Below are positions 1 through 4,168 of a stretch of 6,344 bases of DNA, one piece after another (position 1 is the first letter of the stretch; every line of letters starts with the position of its first letter). Below the pieces are notes generated by a model, which saw nothing but the letters and a program-made list of their open reading frames with translations, was not told the origin of the DNA and made no database searches. Source of the stretch: an uncultured Oscillospiraceae bacterium (GTDB lineage: Bacteria; Bacillota; Clostridia; Oscillospirales; Oscillospiraceae). The translations under genes and the position numbers were made by a program. The stretch is from contig CAKUKL010000091.1 of NCBI GenBank assembly GCA_934662925.1, forward strand, positions 1 to 6,344. Direction: 5' to 3'.

Positions 1-1023
1 GTTGTTGCTCACCAGCACCAGCGCGTCCTGCACGTCGTTGAAGGTGATCTTGCTCTCCGTCTTGGTGTACTTGCCGTTCTGGCGCAGCCATGCGTCGATG
101 GCGGAGACGAAGGCGGATTTCGTGGCCTTTTCCGGCGCGCCGCCGTGCTCCAGCCACGAGGAGTTGTGGTAGTGCTCGATGACCTGCACCCGGTTGGAGA
201 AGCAGAAGGACACCGACAGCTTGACCTTGTACTCCGGCTTGTCCTCCCGGTCCCGGCCCCGGCGCTCCGTCTGCCAGAACACCGGCTGGGTCAGCGGGTC
301 GTCCCCCGCCAGCTCCCGGACATAGTCGATGATGCCGTTTTCGTAGACGAAATCCTGAGTCTCGAACTTGCCGCCTACCTGATCCCGGAGCCGGAAGGTG
401 ACGCCGGCGTTGACCACCGCCTGTCGCTTGAGGGTCTCGGTGTAATAATCCAGCGGGATGTCGATGTCGGTGAACACGTCCAGATCGGGCTTCCAGTGGA
501 AGCGGGAGCCGGTCTTTTTCCGGTCGGCGGGCTCCTTCTTCATGTCGCCTATGATCTCGCCCTTTTCAAAATGCAGGGTGTACTTGAAGCCGTCCCGGTA
601 GATCACCGCGTCGAAGTACTCGCTGGCGTACTGCGTGGCGCAGGAGCCGAGGCCGTTGAGGCCCAGCGAGTACTCATAGTTGTCGCCGTCGCCGTTTTTG
701 TACTTGCCGCCGGCGTACAGCTCGCAGAACACCAGCTCCCAGTTGTAGCGGCCTTCGGCCTCGTTCCAGTCCACCGGGCAGCCCCGGCCGAAATCCTCCA
801 CCTCGATGGACTTATCGGCGTACCGGGTGACGATGATCTCCCTGCCGTGGCCCTCCCGGGCCTCGTCGATGGCGTTGGACAGGATCTCAAAGACCGCGTG
901 CTCGCAGCCCTCCAGCCCGTCGGAGCCGAAAATGACCCCCGGGCGCTTGCGCACCCGGTCCGCGCCCTTCAGGGAGGAGATGGACTGGTTATCATATTCC
1001 TTTTTGGGGTTTGCTTTTGGCAT
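1..1023 (-). CDS. Type IIA DNA topoisomerase ATPase subunit B (GyrB/ParE family), N-terminal part, cut by window edge
   Basis: The minus strand is open from an ATG at 1023 to base 1, giving 341 codons with no stop. The protein shows the GHKL ATPase fold of GyrB/ParE: FEILSNAIDEA at residues 45-55 (E46, N50 and D53 fit the catalytic Glu, Mg-binding Asn and following Asp of GyrB), EDFGRGCPVD at 76-85 (D77 is the adenine-contacting Asp), YAGGKY at 103-108, GLNGLGS at 121-127 (ATP lid) and TGSRFHWKPD at 171-180. Residues from about 230 onward are the transducer domain. The QTK lysine loop, the Toprim domain and the C-terminus lie beyond the window. Such subunits pair with a GyrA/ParC partner to pass DNA duplexes through a double-strand break. 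The sequence is divergent: the usual LHGVG is LNGLG and SGG before it is SLG. It may therefore be a second, topoisomerase IV-like enzyme rather than the main gyrase; I cannot decide which. AGGTG five bases before the ATG supports the start. It is transcribed away from yaaL-bofA. Confidence 0.9.
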   Translation of the reverse strand, partial: MPKANPKKEYDNQSISSLKGADRVRKRPGVIFGSDGLEGCEHAVFEILSNAIDEAREGHGREIIVTRYADKSIEVEDFGRGCPVDWNEAEGRYNWELVFCELYAGGKYKNGDGDNYEYSLGLNGLGSCATQYASEYFDAVIYRDGFKYTLHFEKGEIIGDMKKEPADRKKTGSRFHWKPDLDVFTDIDIPLDYYTETLKRQAVVNAGVTFRLRDQVGGKFETQDFVYENGIIDYVRELAGDDPLTQPVFWQTERRGRDREDKPEYKVKLSVSFCFSNRVQVIEHYHNSSWLEHGGAPEKATKSAFVSAIDAWLRQNGKYTKTESKITFNDVQDALVLVSNN

Positions 1024-1062
1024 GACTGCACCTACCTATAGAAAGACATATCAAATCACCTT

Positions 1063-1092
1063 AGTATATCGCAAAGGAGGCTGTCCAGTCAA
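1063..1092 (-). promoter_or_regulatory. Housekeeping (sigma-A type) promoter of the topoisomerase subunit gene
   Basis: On the minus strand TTGACT (complement of 1087-1092) is followed after 18 bases by TATACT (complement of 1063-1068). Each box matches the sigma-70/sigma-A consensus in five of six positions. Transcription would start near 1056 and leave an untranslated leader of about 33 bases that carries the AGGTG ribosome binding site. The gene directly downstream on this strand and the absence of another promoter-like pair make this a confident assignment, though it rests on sequence alone. Confidence 0.72.
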
Positions 1093-1164
1093 GAAAACCG
1101 CGGGGGCTTTTTTGTTTTGGGCGGGACAGAGTGGAAACCGCAGGGGCGGCAGGTATATCCGGTG

Positions 1165-1192
1165 GCATATTTGCCCAGACTGTACATAAAGT
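1165..1192 (+). promoter_or_regulatory. Candidate sigma-E-like sporulation promoter for yaaL-bofA
   Basis: GCATATT (1165-1171) is followed after 13 bases by CATAAAGT (1185-1192). The Bacillus sigma-E consensus is approximately ATATT, 13-14 bases, CATACAAT; here the first box is complete and the second matches six of eight. In Bacillus subtilis bofA is expressed in the mother cell under sigma-E, so the position fits biology. No convincing sigma-A pair is visible upstream of yaaL. Transcription would begin near 1199, leaving a very short leader in which the ribosome binding site sits almost at the 5' end. Sigma-K has a related CATA-type -10 box and cannot be excluded. The call is inferred from sequence. 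Confidence 0.5.
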
Positions 1193-1201
1193 TACAGCGA
1201 G

Positions 1202-1208
1202 AGGAAGG
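1202..1208 (+). promoter_or_regulatory. Ribosome binding site that decides the yaaL start
   Basis: AGGAAGG at 1202-1208 lies eight bases before the ATG at 1217. An alternative in-frame GTG at 1208 overlaps this Shine-Dalgarno sequence and would have none of its own, so the ATG is the better start. Confidence 0.7.
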
Positions 1209-1216
1209 TGGACAAA

Positions 1217-1462
1217 ATGGCGGAAGCGGTAAAGACCCGCCGTCGCCGTCGGGCGGACCCCAACGAGGCGGAGCGCCGGGAGCTGAAGGACTTCATGGCC
1301 CAGACCCGGGTGGAGATCAATCAGGCCTATGCGGGCTTCAACCTCCAGACGGACCCGGATCTGGTGGACTCCTACGTGTACGAGATCAACTCCTTGCAAA
1401 GCCGGTATTCCTATCTGGTCCGGCGGCTCAAGGCGCTGGACGGACAGGAGGGGAGCGCCTGA
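1217..1462 (+). CDS. yaaL: YaaL-family protein (DUF2508)
   Basis: This 81-residue soluble protein has a basic N-terminus (KTRRRRR at residues 6-12) and a predominantly helical body. The family signature lies at about residues 30-72: an acidic/aromatic helix (VEINQAYAGFNLQ), then TDPDLVDSYVYEI at 45-57, then QSRYSYLVRRLK at 61-72. The sequence TDPDL(I/V)D-Y-Y followed by a RY-YL helix is typical of DUF2508 proteins such as YaaL of Bacillus subtilis. No biochemical role is established for the family. It is conserved next to bofA in many Firmicutes (recR-yaaL-bofA in Bacillus), and here its stop codon overlaps the bofA start by one base, which implies translational coupling. Here the upstream neighbour is a divergent topoisomerase gene instead of recR. 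The length is normal for the family. Confidence 0.88.
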   Translation: MAEAVKTRRRRRADPNEAERRELKDFMAQTRVEINQAYAGFNLQTDPDLVDSYVYEINSLQSRYSYLVRRLKALDGQEGSA

Positions 1463-1719
1463 TGGAACACGCCGCGCTGTGGGCGGCGGCCGCCGGGGTG
1501 GCCGTCGTCCTGCTCCTGCTGCTGAGAAAGCCGCTGGCGTTCCTGTGGCGGCTGCTGCTGCGCTCCGGCGTGGGACTGTGCGCCCTGTGGGCGTTCAACC
1601 AGATCGGGGCGCTCATCGGCGTCCGGGTGGGGGTGAATCTGGTCAGCGCCCTGATCCTCGGGGCGTTGGGCGCGCCGGGGTTCGGCCTGCTGCTTATGAC
1701 CCAGTGGGCGCTGCGGTGA
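1462..1719 (+). CDS. bofA: BofA-family pro-sigma-K processing inhibitor
   Basis: This 85-residue integral membrane protein starts at the ATG overlapping the yaaL stop (TGATG). A hydrophobic segment spans about residues 7-21, a second about 33-54, and the C-terminal family signature GVNLVSALILGALGAPGFGL lies at 57-76; it corresponds to the G-N-x-T/S-A-L-I-x-G-x-L-G-x-P-G pattern conserved in BofA. In Bacillus, BofA sits in the outer forespore membrane with SpoIVFA and holds the intramembrane metalloprotease SpoIVFB inactive until a forespore signal arrives, which delays pro-sigma-K activation. BofA homologues also occur in clostridia in which this checkpoint is absent or altered, so the exact role here is inferred. 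The frame is open upstream to a GTG or ATG near 1117, but that extension overlaps yaaL out of frame and has no ribosome binding site of its own. A hairpin lies 32 bases beyond the stop. Confidence 0.88.
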   Translation: MEHAALWAAAAGVAVVLLLLLRKPLAFLWRLLLRSGVGLCALWAFNQIGALIGVRVGVNLVSALILGALGAPGFGLLLMTQWALR

Positions 1720-1750
1720 CGGATATTCATACAGGGCCGCGCGAATGGGG

Positions 1751-1776
1751 CGGAGAGGGCCGGGGGCCCTCTGCCG
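1751..1776 (+). terminator. Hairpin downstream of bofA, possible weak or factor-dependent terminator
   Basis: AGAGGGCC (1754-1761) pairs perfectly with GGCCCTCT (1765-1772) across a three-base loop. Allowing one bulged G at 1773, CGG (1751-1753) pairs with CCG (1774-1776), giving 11 pairs. It lies 32 bases after the bofA stop, where a terminator would be expected, but no T-run follows. It could be an inefficient terminator or a transcript-end stabiliser. Confidence 0.4.
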
Positions 1777-1812
1777 CAACAGAAATTTAACATTTGGAAG
1801 GGCGCATGGATA

Positions 1813-1842
1813 TTTACAGAAAAGACTCAAATATGGTAGAAT
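1813..1842 (+). promoter_or_regulatory. Candidate sigma-A promoter with extended -10, upstream of the anchored barrel gene
   Basis: TTTACA (1813-1818) and TAGAAT (1837-1842) are separated by 18 bases. TGG directly before the -10 box supplies an extended -10 (TGn) element. Transcription would start near 1849, in the loop of the inner palindrome, and leave a leader of about 170 bases before the ATG at 2021. It would drive the two-gene TIM-barrel unit. The overlap with a palindrome suggests either control by a repressor or confusion with a terminator. Confidence 0.55.
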
Positions 1843-1884
1843 AGCCGCACAGCGGCTATTCTGCTTTGTCTCAATAGTCTTTTC
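1819..1884. repeat. Nested, nearly concentric inverted repeat
   Basis: The inner palindrome GAATAGCCGC (1839-1848) pairs perfectly with GCGGCTATTC (1852-1861) around a three-base loop, extendable to 1836-1864 with one G-T pair. An outer pair, GAAAAGACT (1819-1827) and AGTCTTTTC (1876-1884), matches nine of nine and is centred within two bases of the inner one. The right arm of the inner stem is followed by TTTGTCT, so as RNA it could act as a terminator for read-through from bofA. As DNA it covers the -10 box and start of the candidate promoter and could be an operator. It might also be a small dispersed palindromic element. Confidence 0.7.
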
Positions 1885-1901
1885 CCGCCCGCAGGGGCGG
1901 G
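1884..1901 (+). repeat. Leader hairpin 2
   Basis: CCCGCCC (1884-1890) pairs perfectly with GGGCGGG (1895-1901) across the four-base loop GCAG. There is no T-run on either strand, so it is not an intrinsic terminator. It lies in the predicted leader of the downstream gene and its first base is shared with the outer repeat arm, so the two structures compete slightly. Confidence 0.6.
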
Positions 1902-1922
1902 CAGCCGAAAAAGATAGCGCTC

Positions 1923-1949
1923 CCGCCGTGAAGCCGCACTTCACGGCGG
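1923..1949 (+). repeat. Leader hairpin 3
   Basis: CCGCCGTGAAG (1923-1933) pairs perfectly over 11 bases with CTTCACGGCGG (1939-1949) around the loop CCGCA. It is the strongest stem in the leader and ends 71 bases before the start codon. No T-run follows. A structured leader element or a protein-binding palindrome are both possible; it matches no riboswitch that I recognise. Confidence 0.65.
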
Positions 1950-1976
1950 AAGGATCGATCATAGCCGGGGCGAAAA

Positions 1977-1994
1977 ACGCGCCCGGCCGCGCGT
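1977..1994 (+). repeat. Leader hairpin 4, close to the ribosome binding site
   Basis: ACGCGC (1977-1982) pairs with GCGCGT (1989-1994) around the self-complementary loop CCGGCC. It ends only about seven bases before the AGAGG purine stretch, so it could influence ribosome access. It is short enough that chance in GC-rich DNA cannot be excluded. Confidence 0.4.
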
Positions 1995-2020
1995 ACAGAA
2001 AGAGGATGGTGAGAGACGCC

Positions 2021-3097
2021 ATGCGTTCCAAGCGATACGGCGCCAATCAGGTCTACCACGGCAGGCGGAAAGCCAGCACGCCGCTGGTCGTGCTGATCGC
2101 CGTGCTGGCCGTCCTGCTCATCGCGGGACTGGCCTTTCTTTTATTCATGGGGAAATACATACAATATACCGACGACGGCGTGAAGCTGGTGCTGCCGTGG
2201 CGGCAGGAGCAGGGGAGCGAGGCCGCCCCATCCCCCGACGTGTCCGACCTCATCATCACCCAGGAGCCCACCCCCAGCCCCACCCCGGCGGCTGACGTCT
2301 CCGCGCGGGTCATCTCGGCCCTTGAGGTGACGGCGGAGGACATCACCGAAGGCCGGGCGGCGGAGCTTGCGGCCCGGGCCGGGGCGGACGCCGTTCTGGT
2401 GACGGTGAAGGATGAAAAGGGTGTGCTGGCGTGGTCGTCGGCGGTGCCCCTCGCCCAGGACGACATGAACGGCGACGCGGATTTCGGCGCGGCGATGTCC
2501 GGGCTTGACACGGCGGGGGATCTGTGGCTGGCCGCCCGCCTGCCCGCCTTCCGGGACCTGTGGGCCAGCGTCTACAACAAGGAACAGGCCCTCACCACCG
2601 GCTCGGGCAAGCTGTGGTACGACTCCGGCGGCATTTCGTGGCTGTCCGCCGCCAATGAGGACGCCCGGGCGTACCTCACGTCCCTGTGCATGGAGCTTGC
2701 GGAGCTGGGCTTCGACGAGATCGTGCTGGAGCGGGCGGGCTTCCCGGACAGCGGCAAGCTGTCTGTTATCGCGGCGGACGCCAACTATCCCGCCGCCGGG
2801 GCGCGGGAGGCCGCCGTGACGGAATTTCTGTCCGGCCTCGCGGAAGCGCTGGCGGAAAAGGGCGTGGTGCTGTCCGTGCTGGCGGCGGAGCAGGACGTGA
2901 CCGCCGGCGGTGACTCCGGTCTTACCGCCGGGGCCATGGCGGCGCTGGGCCGGGTGTGGCTCACCGGAAACGCTGACCCGTCGGCCTGCGCCGTGGCGCT
3001 GACGGATGCGGGCATGGAAAACGCCCGGTCCCGGCTGGTACTCACCGCCGGGGCGGAGGACTGGTCCGGCAGCCGGGCCGAACTGAACGAAGGATAA
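2021..3097 (+). CDS. Membrane-anchored extracytoplasmic protein with divergent glycoside-hydrolase-like TIM barrel (DUF4015-like)
   Basis: The 358-residue protein has a short basic cytoplasmic tail (MRSKRYG, then RRK at 15-17), one membrane anchor at about 21-43, and a Pro/Thr/Ser-rich linker near 68-92 (TPSPTPA at 84-90). The outside domain runs from about 93 to 358. It shows the rhythm of the putative glycoside hydrolase family DUF4015: TVKDEKGVLAW (128-138) for the VDVKD-xx-G strand, WLAARLPAFRD (169-179) for the ARI-x-FKD strand, a YDSGG...WLS segment (200-209), and ELGFDEIVLERAGFP (228-242) for GFDEIQFDYVRFP. Residues usually thought catalytic in that family are altered (VTVKD for VDVKD, LERAGFP for FDYVRFP), so activity is doubtful and binding of cell-wall glycans is an alternative. 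The ATG at 2021 is chosen because GGTGAG lies 8-13 bases upstream; ATG 2006 and GTG 2009 are poorly spaced. It is probably cotranscribed with the next gene, 28 bases downstream. Confidence 0.72.
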   Translation: MRSKRYGANQVYHGRRKASTPLVVLIAVLAVLLIAGLAFLLFMGKYIQYTDDGVKLVLPWRQEQGSEAAPSPDVSDLIITQEPTPSPTPAADVSARVISALEVTAEDITEGRAAELAARAGADAVLVTVKDEKGVLAWSSAVPLAQDDMNGDADFGAAMSGLDTAGDLWLAARLPAFRDLWASVYNKEQALTTGSGKLWYDSGGISWLSAANEDARAYLTSLCMELAELGFDEIVLERAGFPDSGKLSVIAADANYPAAGAREAAVTEFLSGLAEALAEKGVVLSVLAAEQDVTAGGDSGLTAGAMAALGRVWLTGNADPSACAVALTDAGMENARSRLVLTAGAEDWSGSRAELNEG

Positions 3098-3125
3098 CCG
3101 ACACAACGCAGGAAAGGAAGACCCA

Positions 3126-3818
3126 ATGACAGAACGCAGGCAGGAGAGAAAACGGGTGCCCGCCTATGAGGGCACTTTACGCAGCCATATGATCACCGTC
3201 CCCCGGTGCATCGCGGAGTGCTCCGGCATCCGGGTGTTCGGGCGGCGGATCAAGTCGCTGGCCTTTACCACCGACGTGGCCATCATCCGCAACATCAACG
3301 CGGACGCCATCATCGCCGTCTACCCCTTTACGCCCCAGCCCGCCATCCACCGGGCGGTGATGCACGCGGCGGATATGCCGGTGTTCGTGGGCGTGGGCGG
3401 CGGCGTCACCCGGGGGCTGCGGGTGGTGAATCTGGCCAACGACGCGGAGCACGAGGGCGCCTTCGGCGTGGTGGTCAACGCCCCCACGGAGAACGACGTC
3501 ATTTCCAAGCTCAAGCAGATCCTCGACATTCCGGTGGTGGTCACCGTGGTGTCCGAGCGCACCGACATCGGCGGGCGCATCGCGGCGGGGGCGGACATCC
3601 TCAACGTCTCCGGCGCGAAAAAGACGCCGGACATCGTCCGGGCCATCCGGGACAAATACCCCGACGTGCCCATCATCGCCACCGGCGGCCCCACGGAGGA
3701 GGACATTCTGGAGACTATCCGGGCGGGGGCCAACGCCATCACCTACACCCCGCCGTCCAACGGCGAGCTGTTTGCCCGCTCCATGGAGCGCTATCGCCGC
3801 GAGGCGGAAATCATCTGA
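3126..3818 (+). CDS. Conserved phosphate-binding-type TIM-barrel protein of unknown reaction (often labelled only as hydrolase)
   Basis: The 230-residue protein is cytoplasmic, with no signal or membrane segment. Alternating short strands and helices fit a ribulose-phosphate-binding-like barrel: VAIIRNINADAIIAVYPF (51-68), MPVFVGVGGGVTRG (84-97), AFGVVVNAPT (112-121), IPVVVTVVSERTDIGGRI (135-152), GADILNVSG (155-163), VPIIATGGPTEEDIL (181-195) and GANAITYTPPSNGELF (201-216). The IATGG strand followed by a helix and the GANAI strand occupy the places where ThiE-, TrpC- and NanE-type enzymes bind the substrate phosphate. The highly conserved-looking N-terminal stretch LRSHMITVPRCIAECSGI (18-35) and TYTPPSNGELF are, as I recall, hallmarks of a clostridial family whose members carry only general labels. 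I cannot name a substrate. AGGAAAGGAAG before ATG 3126 is a strong ribosome binding site. It follows the anchored barrel gene by 28 bases and precedes a strong terminator, so it ends the operon. Confidence 0.75.
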   Translation: MTERRQERKRVPAYEGTLRSHMITVPRCIAECSGIRVFGRRIKSLAFTTDVAIIRNINADAIIAVYPFTPQPAIHRAVMHAADMPVFVGVGGGVTRGLRVVNLANDAEHEGAFGVVVNAPTENDVISKLKQILDIPVVVTVVSERTDIGGRIAAGADILNVSGAKKTPDIVRAIRDKYPDVPIIATGGPTEEDILETIRAGANAITYTPPSNGELFARSMERYRREAEII

Positions 3819-3894
3819 AAATTTGACATTCTGTCTGAAAAGACAAGGAAAGATTGTTAAAATTATTGAAAAGTTGCAAAAATCAGAATTTTTT

Positions 3895-3930
3895 GACGGC
3901 GCGGAGCCCTTCCGCGCCGTCTCCTTTTTT
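3895..3930 (+). terminator. Intrinsic terminator ending the TIM-barrel operon
   Basis: GACGGCGCGGA (3895-3905) pairs perfectly over 11 bases with TCCGCGCCGTC (3911-3921) around the loop GCCCT. TCC and a run of six T follow at 3925-3930. It lies 76 bases after the stop of the TIM-barrel gene. On the opposite strand the stem is followed by A residues, so it works in one direction only. It insulates the ATPase operon from upstream transcription. Confidence 0.93.
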
Positions 3931-4012
3931 CATAAAAATTTTTTTGAAGCATTAGTTAAATAGGTATGAAATCAGGAAAAGTGCAGAAAATGTGTAGAAC
4001 GACGAAAAAGCC

Positions 4013-4059
4013 GTCACTTTATTTTGTGAAAAAGATTATCGTATAATTAACAAAGTGAC
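4013..4059. repeat. Inverted repeat bracketing a perfect -10 box
   Basis: GTCACTTT (4013-4020) and AAAGTGAC (4052-4059) are perfect eight-base inverted arms about 39 bases apart centre to centre. Between them lies TATAAT (4042-4047). With that -10 box, the arms would fall near -35 and +1, positions where a dimeric repressor or a looped pair of half-sites could act. The candidate -35 (TTATTT, 4019-4024, 17-base spacing) is poor, so this upstream promoter would need an activator or be inactive. Confidence 0.45.
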
Positions 4060-4078
4060 AAAAAACAGTTGCTTTTGC

Positions 4079-4108
4079 TTGACAAAAGTGCTACGGTTTT
4101 CTCATAAT
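4079..4108 (+). promoter_or_regulatory. Main candidate promoter of the V-type ATPase operon
   Basis: TTGACA (4079-4084), a perfect -35 box, is separated by 18 bases from CATAAT (4103-4108), which matches the -10 consensus in five of six positions. Transcription would begin near 4115 and leave a leader of about 54 bases. It is the best sigma-A-type pair in the gap and directly precedes the ATPase genes. Confidence 0.75.
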
Positions 4109-4168
4109 CGGGGGAAAGTTCGAATTTGCAAAACTTGTGGATTTTACTGATTGAAAGAAGGTGAAAAC

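Larger units (their letters stand above)
1720..2020. other. 301-base hairpin-rich intergenic region between bofA and the anchored barrel gene
   Basis: I see no credible gene here. The plus-strand frame running into the next gene is open from 1745, but it reads through four strong inverted repeats and has no ribosome binding site at its start. The region holds, in order: a hairpin (1751-1776), a promoter-like pair (1813-1842), a nested palindrome (1819-1884) and three hairpins (1884-1901, 1923-1949, 1977-1994). These are listed separately. Confidence 0.75.
3931..4168. other. AT-rich intergenic region upstream of the V-type ATPase operon
   Basis: With the terminator before it, this forms a 350-base gap (3819-4168) without a credible gene. 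It is strikingly AT-rich next to its GC-rich neighbours. From 3931 to about 4010 I see nothing except A and T tracts. After that it holds an inverted repeat with a TATAAT (4013-4059), a good promoter (4079-4108) and the ribosome binding site GAAGGTGA just before ATG 4169. Confidence 0.7.

Noticed and set aside
145..1041. Long plus-strand open frame of 298 codons opposite the topoisomerase gene
   Set aside because: It is antisense to a frame with clear GHKL ATPase motifs, and its product is a low-complexity Val/Leu/Ala/Gly-rich sequence, typical of GC-rich antisense frames.
1081..1129. CTGTCC ... GGACAG inverted pair
   Set aside because: Six bases with a 37-base gap and no supporting structure; expected by chance.
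1095..1147. Two near-identical 13-base stretches (AAACCGCGGGGGC at 1095, AAACCGCAGGGGC at 1135), 40 bases apart
   Set aside because: Only two short copies with one mismatch in GC-rich DNA; no further copies and no link to a known element, so chance is likely.
1117..1461. Upstream extension of bofA in the same frame
   Set aside because: It overlaps yaaL out of frame, has a Gly/Pro-rich composition unlike BofA, and the start at 1462 matches the family length and the coupled TGATG.
1745..2020. Upstream in-frame extension of the anchored barrel gene (about 92 codons)
   Set aside because: It would run through the promoter and the hairpins, puts a basic disordered segment before the membrane anchor, and lacks a ribosome binding site; ATG 2021 is well placed.
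1720..2020. Insertion sequence, CRISPR array or tRNA in the repeat-rich gap
   Set aside because: There are no transposase fragments, target duplications, regularly spaced direct repeats or cloverleaf; the repeats are all simple inverted pairs.
3832..3845. Small hairpin TGTCT-GAAA-AGACA after the TIM-barrel gene
   Set aside because: Only five pairs and no T-run; the real terminator follows at 3895-3930.
3823..3863. TTGACA at 3823-3828 as a promoter just after the TIM-barrel gene
   Set aside because: No -10 box at 16-18 bases; the next AT-rich box (TTAAAAT) is about 28 bases away, and transcription would run straight into the terminator.
3772..3963. 63-codon plus-strand open frame overlapping the end of the TIM-barrel gene
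   Set aside because: It overlaps the gene, passes through the intrinsic terminator and has no ribosome binding site.
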